DNA of 64,000 nucleotides from Maribacter cobaltidurans. GTDB lineage: Bacteria > Bacteroidota > Bacteroidia > Flavobacteriales > Flavobacteriaceae. The first letter of the stretch is position 1, and every line of letters begins with the position of its first letter. The stretch is taken from positions 3,029,001-3,093,000 of the forward strand of contig NZ_CP022957.1 of NCBI RefSeq assembly GCF_002269385.1. Reading direction: 5' to 3'. The notes beneath the pieces were generated by a model. It had not been told where the DNA came from, did not search any database, and saw only the letters and a program-made list of their open reading frames with translations. Shown here piece by piece: positions 17,963 through 26,682 of the stretch. A program made the position numbers and the translations under genes.

Positions 17963-18205
17963 TTAATTGTCAATGGCCGCGGTCATAGACTCGCTAAACT
18001 CTTCTGGGTAATAGACTCGTTTGCAATGACTGCACTCCACAATTTTCGATGAGGAAATTTTAAAGAGCTTTATCCAAAATAGATGAAAATAATTTGAAGA
18101 AATAGAGGCACTTAGAGTGCCCGTTTGGTTACAGTAAGGACAAGAGACACCATGGAGAAGTTTGGTTTCGGATTTGCCAGGCCGGGTTCCAAAGAAAAGA
18201 ATCAT
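17963..18205 (-). CDS. Small zinc-ribbon protein, 80 aa
   Basis: Two CxxC knuckles, CPYC at about 22-25 and CSHC at about 58-61, form a probable zinc ribbon. A hydrophobic stretch between them (YFHLFWIKLFKI) may be buried or membrane-facing. No partner or reaction can be named. It is read divergently from dnaG. Confidence 0.65.
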   Translation of the reverse strand: MILFFGTRPGKSETKLLHGVSCPYCNQTGTLSASISSNYFHLFWIKLFKISSSKIVECSHCKRVYYPEEFSESMTAAIDN

Positions 18206-18282
18206 TATTTTCCTTTATTTTCACCAAATGTAATAATTTTAAAGGCTATTTTCACGTATAGCCCACTCAGGAAAAAGCAAGG

Positions 18283-20262
18283 ATGATTTCCAAAACCACC
18301 ATAGATCAAGTATTTGAAACGGCCCGTTTAGAAGAGGTGATAGGAGATTTTGTACAGCTGAAAAAATCAGGTTCAAACTTTAAGGGCTTGAGCCCTTTTT
18401 CAGATGAGCGCACCCCTAGTTTTATGGTTTCCCCGGTCAAGCAGATATGGAAGGACTTTAGCAGTGGGAAAGGTGGAAATGTGGTGGCCTTCTTAATGGA
18501 GCATGAGCATTTCACCTATCCTGAGGCCATCAAATATTTGGCGAAAAAATACAATATAGAGGTTGAGGAGACGGAGCAATCCAACGAACAAAAGGAGCAG
18601 GCCAATGAACGCGAAAGCATGTACTTGGTATCTGAATATGCCGCAAATTATTTTAAGAATATTTTATGGAATTCGGAGTTAGGTAAGGCTATTGGGCTAA
18701 GTTATTTTAAGGAGCGCGGATTTACGGATGAAACCATTAACAAGTTTGGTCTGGGATACTGTCTCGATCAATGGGATGGTTTTACTACGGCGGCTTTGGA
18801 TAACGGTTATAGATTGGAATATCTTGAAAAAACGGGACTTACGATTGTCAAGGAAGATCCCAACAATCCAAATAACCCCAAAAAGTTCGACCGTTTTAAA
18901 AGTAGGGTGATGTTCCCAATTCACTCCTTGAGCGGCAGGGTCTTGGGGTTTGGAGGTCGCATTCTCACCAAAGACAAAAAGGCGGCCAAGTATTTAAATT
19001 CACCTGAAAGTGAAATTTACCATAAAAGTAAGGTGCTTTACGGCATTTACTATGCCAAACAGGCGATTGCCAAAGAGGATAACTGTTATTTGGTAGAGGG
19101 ATATACTGATGTTATTCAATTTTACCAAAGAGGGATTCACAATGTGGTGTCGTCCAGCGGTACAGCGCTGACGCCGGAACAAATTCGATTGGTTAACCGG
19201 TTGACCAAAAATATCACGGTACTGTTTGATGGTGACGCCGCGGGGTTAAGAGCTTCATTACGAGGTATAGACTTGATCTTGGAACAGGGCATGAACGTAC
19301 GCATTTGCACTTTTCCGGAAGGCGAAGATCCGGATAGTTTTGCCAAGAATAATGAATTGGAGGAGGTTGAGCAGTACCTTAAGGATAATTCCAAGGATTT
19401 TATTAGATTCAAGGCATCACTTTTGGTCAAAGAAGCTTCCAATGACCCCATAAAAAGGGCAGATACGGTACGCGATATCGTAAACAGTATTTCCAAAATC
19501 CCGGATCGGATAAAAAAAGAAATCTACGTGCAGGAATGTGCACAGATTATGAACATTTCGGAAAATGTACTATTCGGTACCTTGGCCCAAATTGGTAAAA
19601 AAGATCAGGCAGATGCCATTAAAAAGGAAAAACAGGAGCAGAAAGCTTTTGATGTTGTTAGAAACGAACCTGTAGGTGAAAAAGTAGATGTTCAATATGA
19701 ATTGGAGCGAAAAATTATCGAAAGTCTTTTGCTTTACGGGGATCAAAAGGAACAGTTTGAAGACTTGGTTTTAAAGGAAAATGAAAATGGAGATCTTATA
19801 CTGGAGCCTGAGTCTTTGGAAATAAAGGTCTATGAAAAAGTGTATCTGGATTTACAGGAAGATGAAATAGAATTGGCAAACCCCAATTTTAGGCACGTTT
19901 ATTATAAATTGATTGCCGCGTTAAATGAAACCGAGAATTTTAAGGTAAGCGATTTTATAGCCGAATTGGAACAGGATATGGCCAACGAAGTGTCCTCTAT
20001 ACTTATGGAAGAGGAAAGATATACATTGCATAATTGGGAGCGTAAGGATATTTATCCCAAGACAAAGAATATTGGAATAGCCCAATTGGTAAGTGAGACC
20101 ATCTTAACCCTGAGGTGCTTTTTGATAAAAAGAAGGATGCAGGCCTTACAAAATGAAACGGACAATCCATCTGAGGAAAACAAGGAAATCCTGGAAGAAA
20201 TCATGAACTATTTACAGCTCAATAAATTATTGAACCAAAAGTTGAATAGGGTACTTTCTTAA
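18283..20262 (+). CDS. dnaG: DNA primase DnaG without zinc ligands
   Basis: Synthesises RNA primers at the replication fork. The TOPRIM domain is intact (VEGYTDVI near 265 and FDGDAAGLRAS), and a C-terminal helicase-binding region follows. The N-terminal zinc-binding domain is recognisable in FKGLSPFSDERTPSF and KQIWKDFSSGKGGN. All four usual ligands (Cys, His, Cys, Cys) are replaced: Ser37, Ser40, Asp58 and Ser61. The fold seems preserved without the metal. I recall similar sequences in other flavobacteria, so this is probably lineage-wide and not damage. 659 residues, monocistronic, closed by a terminator. Confidence 0.95.
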   Translation: MISKTTIDQVFETARLEEVIGDFVQLKKSGSNFKGLSPFSDERTPSFMVSPVKQIWKDFSSGKGGNVVAFLMEHEHFTYPEAIKYLAKKYNIEVEETEQSNEQKEQANERESMYLVSEYAANYFKNILWNSELGKAIGLSYFKERGFTDETINKFGLGYCLDQWDGFTTAALDNGYRLEYLEKTGLTIVKEDPNNPNNPKKFDRFKSRVMFPIHSLSGRVLGFGGRILTKDKKAAKYLNSPESEIYHKSKVLYGIYYAKQAIAKEDNCYLVEGYTDVIQFYQRGIHNVVSSSGTALTPEQIRLVNRLTKNITVLFDGDAAGLRASLRGIDLILEQGMNVRICTFPEGEDPDSFAKNNELEEVEQYLKDNSKDFIRFKASLLVKEASNDPIKRADTVRDIVNSISKIPDRIKKEIYVQECAQIMNISENVLFGTLAQIGKKDQADAIKKEKQEQKAFDVVRNEPVGEKVDVQYELERKIIESLLLYGDQKEQFEDLVLKENENGDLILEPESLEIKVYEKVYLDLQEDEIELANPNFRHVYYKLIAALNETENFKVSDFIAELEQDMANEVSSILMEEERYTLHNWERKDIYPKTKNIGIAQLVSETILTLRCFLIKRRMQALQNETDNPSEENKEILEEIMNYLQLNKLLNQKLNRVLS

Positions 20263-20272
20263 TGCCCTTAAT

Positions 20273-20305
20273 AAAAAAGACCCGCTCTTAAGGCGGGTCT
20301 TTTTT
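20273..20305. terminator. Bidirectional terminator after dnaG
   Basis: An A-run and GACCCGC (20279-20285) pair with GCGGGTC (20293-20299) followed by a T-run. It serves dnaG and the convergent response regulator gene. Confidence 0.9.
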
Positions 20306-20323
20306 ATTTGGTAAAAATAATAT

Positions 20324-20953
20324 TTAGTAAAGTTCCAGGGCTTTGGCCTGCTGCAACAAGTCTACCATATTATCTACATTGAGCTTTTTCATCAAACGGG
20401 CCTTGTAGGTACTTACGGTTTTTTCGTTTAGGTTCAAACCTTGGGCAACCTCTTTGTTTCGTTTACCGCTTGCAAGAAGTTTCAAGACCTCAATTTCCCT
20501 AGTGGATAGTTTTCGGAAGAATCTTCTTGGTTTTTTTGTTCCTTCGTCAAAAGCCAATCTTTGCGCCAATTCATTGGTTATAAACATGCTTCCCTCACTA
20601 ACTTTTTTGACCGCCGAGAGAATATAATCCACATCGGAAGATTTGGATAGATACCCAAAAGCTCCAGCTCTAATGGCACTAAGCGCATAGACATCTTCAG
20701 ATTGTCCACTGTACATGAGTACCTTTACGTTGGGATATTCTTTTTTGATTTTTCTTAAAGCGGCTATTCCGTTCATTTCTGGAATGTCCATTTCAAGCAT
20801 TACAACATCGGGGGTTACATTTTGTAGTTTTTTGAAAAGCTCCTCTGTGGTGGCAACATCGTCCACCATATCAAAACCATTAGCGGATTCTAGGACATTC
20901 CTTACACCCATACGGATGATCGGATGATTATCCGCAATTAAAACTTTTATCAT
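20324..20953 (-). CDS. NarL/FixJ-type response regulator with Glu at the phosphoacceptor site
   Basis: A receiver domain (about 1-120) and a LuxR-type helix-turn-helix (about 145-205, LSTREIEVLKLLASGKRNKEVAQGL written in part as STREIEVLKLLASG). Acidic pocket residues Asp8 and the following Asn are present, as is Lys near 105 (LSKSS). In canonical receivers the phosphorylated Asp sits four residues before the conserved Pro; here that position in LEMDIPEMNG is Glu54, with Asp56 shifted. This could mimic constant phosphorylation. No histidine kinase lies next to it. Confidence 0.9.
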   Translation of the reverse strand: MIKVLIADNHPIIRMGVRNVLESANGFDMVDDVATTEELFKKLQNVTPDVVMLEMDIPEMNGIAALRKIKKEYPNVKVLMYSGQSEDVYALSAIRAGAFGYLSKSSDVDYILSAVKKVSEGSMFITNELAQRLAFDEGTKKPRRFFRKLSTREIEVLKLLASGKRNKEVAQGLNLNEKTVSTYKARLMKKLNVDNMVDLLQQAKALELY

Positions 20954-21126
20954 TATGTTGTTTTTTCAAGATAGTTTAGGCCGGTTGTCTTTTTACTAAG
21001 GAAAAAGAGTACATGCAATGTAGGACTAAAATATCAAAATTAGAAGACAAAGATGTACTATTTTTCTTGAACGTCATGAAAATCGATTTATTATTCGATT
21101 TATTAACCTCATTATTAGGTGAGTGG

Positions 21127-21915
21127 TCATTTTAGGGATTCTGGAATAGTACAAACTGGAATAGGATCCATTTTATGACGATTCATGGTGTTGAATCTCG
21201 TGAAAATTGAAAAGACCTCTTTGTCCCTTCCTGTAAAATCATCTATCGTTTTTCCCTCGTCCTTCATCTTCATGGCCCATTCCAGCTCTGGATAAGAGGC
21301 CCCAATTTGATCCTCATCGGTTCTGTCGTCTCCCCATAGACCATCTGTAGGAGCAGCCTTTATTATTTCTTCATTGACCCCTAATTTTTTTGCGATTTCA
21401 TAAACCTCGGTTTTCAATAGATCGGCAATGGGGCTTAGGTCTACACCACCATCCCCATATTTTGTGTAAAATCCGACACCAAAATCTTCCACTTTGTTCC
21501 CGGTTCCGGCAACAAGATACCTATTTAAAGCTGCAAAATAGTAGAGACTGGTCATGCGTAACCTGGCCCTGGTATTCGCCAAGGACATAAACCTTTCCTC
21601 TTCATTTTCAACTTTAGGAAAAGCAGCTACAAGACTATCAAAAACAGGGGTTAGGTTCACAGGTTGCCTACTGACGTTTGGAAAATTCCTTTGTAACCAA
21701 TCTATGTGGTTGGAAGCCCTGTCAACTTGGTTTGGGGCTTGGTGTATGGGCATCTCCAAACAAAGCAGGTCCAATCCGGTTTTGGCACATAAGGTGGAGG
21801 TTACCGCAGAATCTATACCCCCGGAAACACCTATGACGAAACCCTTTTGGTTTGCATTGAGCGCATAATCCTTGAGCCAACCTACTATGTGATCAATAAC
21901 TTTTTCCGTTTGCAT
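21127..21915 (-). CDS. nadE: NAD synthetase (ammonia-dependent)
   Basis: Amidates nicotinic acid adenine dinucleotide to NAD. The ATP pyrophosphatase loop SGGIDSAVTS is near 31-40. The substrate segments GTGNKVEDFGVGFYTKYGDG and TDGLWGDDRTDEDQIG are conserved. 262 residues with no glutaminase domain, so free ammonia is the nitrogen donor. Monocistronic and divergent from gldB. Confidence 0.93.
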   Translation of the reverse strand: MQTEKVIDHIVGWLKDYALNANQKGFVIGVSGGIDSAVTSTLCAKTGLDLLCLEMPIHQAPNQVDRASNHIDWLQRNFPNVSRQPVNLTPVFDSLVAAFPKVENEEERFMSLANTRARLRMTSLYYFAALNRYLVAGTGNKVEDFGVGFYTKYGDGGVDLSPIADLLKTEVYEIAKKLGVNEEIIKAAPTDGLWGDDRTDEDQIGASYPELEWAMKMKDEGKTIDDFTGRDKEVFSIFTRFNTMNRHKMDPIPVCTIPESLK

Positions 21916-21942
21916 ACCCTTATAATATTTGTTTAGATCGAT

Positions 21943-21950
21943 TAACTTTG
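21943..21950 (+). promoter_or_regulatory. Perfect -7 element upstream of gldB
   Basis: TAACTTTG matches TAnnTTTG exactly, 56 bases before the preferred gldB ATG. I find no well-spaced -33 TTG, so strength is uncertain. Confidence 0.45.
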
Positions 21951-22005
21951 CCTTAAAAATAAGTTGTCCTTATTTAAAAATAAAATGTATTTGGAAATAC
22001 TTCGT

Positions 22006-22962
22006 ATGAGAAAACCCATTTTTATTGTATTATCAATTTTACTGATTTTTATTGGATGTAATGACAGCGATAAGGTTGAGGAAGAGATATCGAAAATCCC
22101 TCTGGATTTAAAAATAGAAAGATTCGATAGGTTGTTCGCAGAGGCGGGAGAGGAAGGTTTGCCCAAATTGAGGAAAATGTATCCATACCTTTTTCCGGCC
22201 CCGGACAGTGTATGGATCGCCAAAATGAACGACTCCCTTCAGATTGAACTGTTCCAACAGGTAGGAAATACCTTCAATAGCTTTGAGGACGAGGAGGAAG
22301 GTCTTTTGGAATTGTTCAAACACATAAAATACTATTTTCCCGAGCAGAAGACTCCCAAAATAATCACGGTTACCAACGATGTGGACTATGATAACAGGAT
22401 TATTCTGGCCGATACGCTCCTATTTATGGGGTTAGACAATTATTTGGGTTCCCAGCATAAATATTATGGAGGGTTTCAGCGCTATGTGGCAAAGATTCTA
22501 GATAGAAAATTCATGGTGAGCGATGTGGCCAGTGCCTTTGCAAAAAAAGTAGTCCCAAGGCCAAGGGACCGTTCCTACCTAGCAAGAATGATTTATTTTG
22601 GAAAGGAACTATACTTGAAGGATAAATTAATGCCCAATGCAAAAGATGAAATAAAGATTGGGTATAGCAAGGAAGAAATGGATTGGGCCATGGCGAACGA
22701 GGAGCCTATTTGGAGAAACTTTGTGGAGAATGAATATCTATACAGTACAGAAACTAGGTTGAACCAACGTTTTTTGGACCCGGCCCCTTTCTCAAAGTTT
22801 GGCCTGGAGCTGGACAATGAATCCCCGGGCCGATTGGGAAGATATATAGGTTGGCAAATCGTTAGGGCCTTCATGGAAAAGAATGAGGTGAACCTGAAGC
22901 AGTTACTGACCATGCCCGCTGAGGAAATTTTCAAGAAATCAAATTATAAACCAAGAAGCTAG
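22006..22962 (+). CDS. gldB: Gliding motility lipoprotein GldB
   Basis: Lipoprotein required for gliding in Bacteroidota. The N-terminus MRKPIFIVLSILLIFIGC ends in a lipobox with Cys18, which favours ATG 22006 over the earlier TTG 21964 and ATG 21985. Downstream are segments typical of GldB: LKIERFDRLF, the LGSQHKYYGG stretch and GRYIGWQIVRAFMEKN. The next gene, gldC, starts with no gap, the same order as in Flavobacterium. GldB is also annotated as a DUF2268-like, peptidase-related fold; no active-site motif is evident to me. Confidence 0.92.
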   Translation: MRKPIFIVLSILLIFIGCNDSDKVEEEISKIPLDLKIERFDRLFAEAGEEGLPKLRKMYPYLFPAPDSVWIAKMNDSLQIELFQQVGNTFNSFEDEEEGLLELFKHIKYYFPEQKTPKIITVTNDVDYDNRIILADTLLFMGLDNYLGSQHKYYGGFQRYVAKILDRKFMVSDVASAFAKKVVPRPRDRSYLARMIYFGKELYLKDKLMPNAKDEIKIGYSKEEMDWAMANEEPIWRNFVENEYLYSTETRLNQRFLDPAPFSKFGLELDNESPGRLGRYIGWQIVRAFMEKNEVNLKQLLTMPAEEIFKKSNYKPRS

Positions 22963-23298
22963 ATGGCAGAGTTACATGAGTCTGAAATTACTTTAAGAGT
23001 TGGTCTCGATGAAAATAGGGTACCGGAAAAACTTTCATGGTCCGCACAGGATGGAGGTATAGATAATGAAGAGGCCAAAGCCATGTTGCTCTCCGTTTGG
23101 GATAGCAAAAACCAAGAGTCTTTGAAAATAGATTTATGGACCAAGGACATGCCCGTGGATGAAATGAAAATTTTCTTTCATCAAACCTTGGTTTCCTTAT
23201 CGGATACTTTTATGAGGGCCACCCAAGATGAAAAAATGACGGCTACTATGAAGGATTTTTGCGATTATTTTGCTGAAAAACTGGAACTGAAAAAGTAA
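22963..23298 (+). CDS. gldC: Gliding motility protein GldC
   Basis: Cytoplasmic partner gene of gldB, 111 residues, beginning directly after the gldB stop. Conserved GldC features: ELHESEITLRVGLDENRVPEKLSWS is seen in part as ITLRVGLDENRVPEKLSW, then DGGIDNEEAKAMLLSVWD. Its mechanism is unknown; in F. johnsoniae it contributes to gliding. Coupled translation with gldB is likely. Confidence 0.93.
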   Translation: MAELHESEITLRVGLDENRVPEKLSWSAQDGGIDNEEAKAMLLSVWDSKNQESLKIDLWTKDMPVDEMKIFFHQTLVSLSDTFMRATQDEKMTATMKDFCDYFAEKLELKK

Positions 23299-23324
23299 AT
23301 TGTACCCTATAGCTTCGGTAGCAG

Positions 23325-23951
23325 CTATATCGGGCTGTTTCGGTTTGCGTCAAAATACTCCTGGTTTATTGCGTCTATGTAAGCCAACAATTCGTCCCTT
23401 CCTAGTTTTTTACTTGAAGAAGTAATAAAGTATTGCGGTGCTTCCTCCCAAACGTCGTTCAATAAATGTTCAAGGTATTCGGTTACATGTCTTTGGATTG
23501 CCAGGGGCTTTAACTTATCGGCTTTTGTAAAAACGATTGCGAAGGGAATGCCGTTTTCCCCTATCCATTGCATAAATTCCAAATCAATGGCCTGTGGTTT
23601 ATGTCTAATATCGATTAGGATAAAGGAGCAAACCAGTTGTTGTCGCTGTAAAAAGTAATCGGTTATGTATTTCTGAAAGGTCTTTTTGTCCTTTTTGGAA
23701 ACCCGGGCATAACCATAACCTGGGAGGTCTACCAAAAACCAATTGTCGTTGATCTTAAAATGGTTGATCAATTGGGTTTTTCCTGGTCTGCCCGATGTCT
23801 TGGCCAGGTTCTTTCGATCCGTTAACATATTGATCAAGGAGGACTTTCCTACATTGGATCGTCCGATAAAAGCATATTCAGGTATTGGTTCATTGGGACA
23901 TTTGGCAACATCCGAATTGCTTATTATAAAGTCTGCCGACTTGATTTTCAT
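23325..23951 (-). CDS. yihA: Ribosome biogenesis GTPase YsxC/YihA (EngB)
   Basis: GTPase of the TrmE-Era-EngA-YihA group, needed for 50S assembly. G1 GRSNVGKSSLI, G2/G3 region with DLPGYGYA, and G4 TKADK are all visible. 208 residues is the usual size. It lies 10 bases after the alpha/beta hydrolase gene in the same direction, so both are probably co-transcribed. Confidence 0.94.
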   Translation of the reverse strand: MKIKSADFIISNSDVAKCPNEPIPEYAFIGRSNVGKSSLINMLTDRKNLAKTSGRPGKTQLINHFKINDNWFLVDLPGYGYARVSKKDKKTFQKYITDYFLQRQQLVCSFILIDIRHKPQAIDLEFMQWIGENGIPFAIVFTKADKLKPLAIQRHVTEYLEHLLNDVWEEAPQYFITSSSKKLGRDELLAYIDAINQEYFDANRNSPI

Positions 23952-23961
23952 TGAGGTAAAT

Positions 23962-24726
23962 TTAGAAGTTACGCTCTTGCAGCCACTTCTCCAAAATGGT
24001 ATTGAACTCTTCCGGATGCTCCATCATAGGGGCATGGCCGCACTCCTTGATCCAAAATAAATTGGAATCTGGTAACAGTTCATGAAAAAGCTCGGCAACA
24101 TCTGGTGGAGTTACCGTATCGTTCTCTCCCCAAATAATACATGTTGGAGTATTCATGGTCGGTAAATCCGTACTCATATTGTGTCGTATGGCACTTTTGG
24201 CAATGGCCAAGGTCTTTACCAGTTTTATACGGTCGTTTACAGTGGCGTAAACTTCATCAACAATTTCCTTGGTGGCCACCTCTGGGTCGTAGAAAACATC
24301 CTGTGCCTTCTTTTTAATGAATTCATAGTCGCCCCTTTTGGGGTATCCATCTCCCATGGCACTTTCATAGAGGCCAGAACTTCCAGTAATCACGAGCGCC
24401 TTGACCATTTTAGGGTATAATTTAGTATGCAGAAGACCAATATGCCCTCCCAGGGAATTACCCAATAGGATAACATCTTTCAATCCTTTATACTCAATAA
24501 ACTTTTCAAGGTATTTGGCAAAATTCTTGACATTGGTCTTAAGCATGGGCATATCATAGATTGGAAGCTCTGGAACCAGCACCTTATATCCCTTTTTGGG
24601 AAAATGGTCCGTTACACCATGGAAATTACTTAGGCCGCCCATAAGGCCGTGCAGTATAATGATGGGGGTACCTTCCCCTTTTTCAATATACCTGAATTTT
24701 CCGTCTTTTCTTATTTCGTCCTCCAT
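23962..24726 (-). CDS. Alpha/beta hydrolase
   Basis: 254 residues, cytoplasmic (no signal peptide). Oxyanion segment HGLMGGLSN, nucleophile elbow GNSLGGHIG (Ser near 97), acid in WGENDTVTPPD and catalytic His in CGHAPMMEHPEEF, which completes the triad. Close to MhpC/BioH-like esterases. The reaction cannot be specified. It heads a two-gene unit with ysxC and is divergent from mraZ. Confidence 0.9.
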   Translation of the reverse strand: MEDEIRKDGKFRYIEKGEGTPIIILHGLMGGLSNFHGVTDHFPKKGYKVLVPELPIYDMPMLKTNVKNFAKYLEKFIEYKGLKDVILLGNSLGGHIGLLHTKLYPKMVKALVITGSSGLYESAMGDGYPKRGDYEFIKKKAQDVFYDPEVATKEIVDEVYATVNDRIKLVKTLAIAKSAIRHNMSTDLPTMNTPTCIIWGENDTVTPPDVAELFHELLPDSNLFWIKECGHAPMMEHPEEFNTILEKWLQERNF

Positions 24727-24916
24727 CTAATAGGGTTCTGATATTTGGGCAAATATAGGTAATTAGATAGAATAGAATAGAATATATCTGTCTGTCAAAA
24801 ACGTCCTGGTTGCCATTGTAAGATTGTCTCCATCTCCTTGGAAAATGTCTTTAATGCTATTTCAGAGTCAACTTGTGTCAAAATTGAGGCAAAATTTTGC
24901 TATTTTATTAACAAAG

Positions 24917-24959
24917 TGGTTTTTTGTGGTAAAATGTGGTAATAATATTTATATATTTG
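24917..24959 (+). promoter_or_regulatory. mraZ promoter with three GTGGT operator repeats
   Basis: GTGGT occurs at the end of three consecutive 10-base blocks (24916-24920, 24926-24930, 24936-24940), preceded by AAA in the first. MraZ proteins of other bacteria bind short TGGG/AAAGTGG-type direct repeats with a 10-bp period in their own promoter. A perfect -7 element TATATTTG follows at 24952-24959, so bound MraZ would cover the -33 region. Predicted start near 24966. Confidence 0.7.
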
Positions 24960-24984
24960 AGTTTAATAAGAAAGACCAACAATT

Positions 24985-25458
24985 TTGGAAATCTATTTTT
25001 CAGGTGTTTATAACTGTAAGGCAGATGCCAAAGGGAGGGTAATGTTACCTGTATCCCTTAGGAATCAAATGGCTCCAATGTTGGGTAATGGTTTTTTTAT
25101 AAAAAAGTCCTACTACGATGAATGTTTGGAGCTGTATCCCAAACATGAGTGGGAATCCGAGGTTAAAAAACTAAATGAAAGACTAGGGGACAGCAGAAAG
25201 GATCGTGAGTTTAAACGAAAATTTACCTCAGGACTGCGACAGGTAGAAATTGATGCCACGGGACGATTGTTGATTCCCAAAGACGTAATCGGTCTTGTGG
25301 ATATTAAGAAAGATGTTGTACTGTCACCAATGGACAGGCATTTGGAGATTTGGGACAAGGCGACTTATGATGGAGATGTAGAGTCCTCTCCGGAAGAAAG
25401 GGAACAGTTGGCATATGAGGTCAAATATGCCGAAAAGCCTGGAGGCGATGTATCATAA
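24985..25458 (+). CDS. mraZ: Transcriptional regulator and division protein MraZ
   Basis: First gene of the dcw cluster. Two tandem SpoVT-AbrB-like halves, each with the DxxGR signature: CKADAKGRVMLP near 10-21 and EIDATGRLLIPKDV near 88-101. MraZ oligomers bind direct repeats in their own promoter and repress the cluster; suitable repeats lie just upstream. TTG 24985 gives the start MEIYFSGVYNCKADAKG. It overlaps rsmH by 11 bases. Confidence 0.93.
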   Translation: MEIYFSGVYNCKADAKGRVMLPVSLRNQMAPMLGNGFFIKKSYYDECLELYPKHEWESEVKKLNERLGDSRKDREFKRKFTSGLRQVEIDATGRLLIPKDVIGLVDIKKDVVLSPMDRHLEIWDKATYDGDVESSPEEREQLAYEVKYAEKPGGDVS

Positions 25459-26341
25459 TCCGGTATTGCTCAAAGAGTCCGTTGATGGGCTGGCGGTAAA
25501 GGAAGATGGTGTTTATGTGGATGTGACCTTTGGTGGAGGAGGTCATTCCAAAGAAATATTGAAAAGGTTGGGCGATAATGGGAAGTTGTACGCCTTTGAT
25601 CAGGACGAAGACGCACAGAAGAATCGTATTGATGATGATCGGTTCTTGCTGATAGGGGAAAACTTTAGGTACGTCACCCAATTTTTAAAGTTCTATGGCA
25701 TACGGAAAGTGGATGGAATCTTGGCCGATTTCGGAGTATCCTCACATCAGTTCGACGAAGCTGAAAGAGGATTCTCCACACGTTTTGATGGGGTATTGGA
25801 TATGAGAATGAGTAGGCGAAATGCGCTTTCGGCCTATGATGTGGTGAACACGTATTCTTATGATGAGTTAAGGAATATGTTTTTTGTTTATGGGGATTTG
25901 CGCAATGCCAATGCCATATCAAATACCATCGTTACGGAAAGGAGCAAGGAACCCATAAGTTCAACCGAAGAATTAAGGCAAGTGCTGAAAAAGTTTTTAC
26001 CGGAACATAAAAAGCATAAAATTTTGGCCCAGATCTATCAGGCGATTCGCATTGAAGTAAATCAAGAGGTAGCCGTAATCAAGGAGTTTTTGGAACAGGT
26101 GCCGGAGCTGCTGAATGCTGGAGGAAGGCTAAGTGTTATTAGCTACCATTCGCTGGAGGACCGTTTGGTCAAAAGATTTATAAGGTCAGGGCAATTTGAG
26201 GGGGAGCCAGAAAAGGATTTTTATGGCAATATAAATGTGCCTTTGAAAAAAATAGGGCAGCTCATAGTCCCTACAAAAGAAGAGATAAAGGAAAATAGTA
26301 GGGCAAGAAGTGCCAAGTTAAGAATAGCGCAACGTGTATAA
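25448..26341 (+). CDS. rsmH: 16S rRNA (cytosine-1402-N4)-methyltransferase
   Basis: SAM-dependent methyltransferase, formerly MraW. SAM-binding motif DVTFGGGGHSKEIL, then GILADFGVSSHQFD and the C-terminal SYHSLEDRLVKRF. ATG 25448 yields MYHNPVLLKESV, the typical N-terminus; the frame is open upstream to 25415. Overlaps mraZ. Confidence 0.95.
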   Translation: MYHNPVLLKESVDGLAVKEDGVYVDVTFGGGGHSKEILKRLGDNGKLYAFDQDEDAQKNRIDDDRFLLIGENFRYVTQFLKFYGIRKVDGILADFGVSSHQFDEAERGFSTRFDGVLDMRMSRRNALSAYDVVNTYSYDELRNMFFVYGDLRNANAISNTIVTERSKEPISSTEELRQVLKKFLPEHKKHKILAQIYQAIRIEVNQEVAVIKEFLEQVPELLNAGGRLSVISYHSLEDRLVKRFIRSGQFEGEPEKDFYGNINVPLKKIGQLIVPTKEEIKENSRARSAKLRIAQRV

Positions 26342-26343
26342 CT

Positions 26344-26679
26344 ATGATGAAAGTAAAAAAAGGTATACTGGATATTTTGAAGGGAAAGTTTTTGGTGGAT
26401 GGCGATTCGCTAAAGAACTGGAGGTTCATCATCTTCACCTCCTTTTTGGCCGCAATCATGATAAGTAGTTCCCATAGCGCCGATAAAAAGGTGCATAAAA
26501 TAGCGGCACTGAACGAAAGTGTAAAAGAGTTAAAAAACGAGTTTGTAGATGCACGTTCAGATTTACAGAAATTAAAATTGGAATCCACAATCACCAGTAC
26601 GGTACAGGAAAAGGGTTTGTATCCATCGGAAAACCCACCAAAAAAAATAAAAGTAAAATCATTAAACCCTTCTAATTAG
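26344..26679 (+). CDS. ftsL: FtsL-like cell division protein
   Basis: Short bitopic protein of 111 residues between rsmH and ftsI, the standard position of ftsL. A transmembrane helix at about 27-45 (FIIFTSFLAAIMIS) is followed by a coiled-coil stretch with heptads (VHKIAALNESVKELKNEF, then DLQKLKLES). Sequence similarity between FtsL proteins is low, so position and architecture carry the call. Confidence 0.85.
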   Translation: MMKVKKGILDILKGKFLVDGDSLKNWRFIIFTSFLAAIMISSSHSADKKVHKIAALNESVKELKNEFVDARSDLQKLKLESTITSTVQEKGLYPSENPPKKIKVKSLNPSN

Positions 26680-26682
26680 ATA

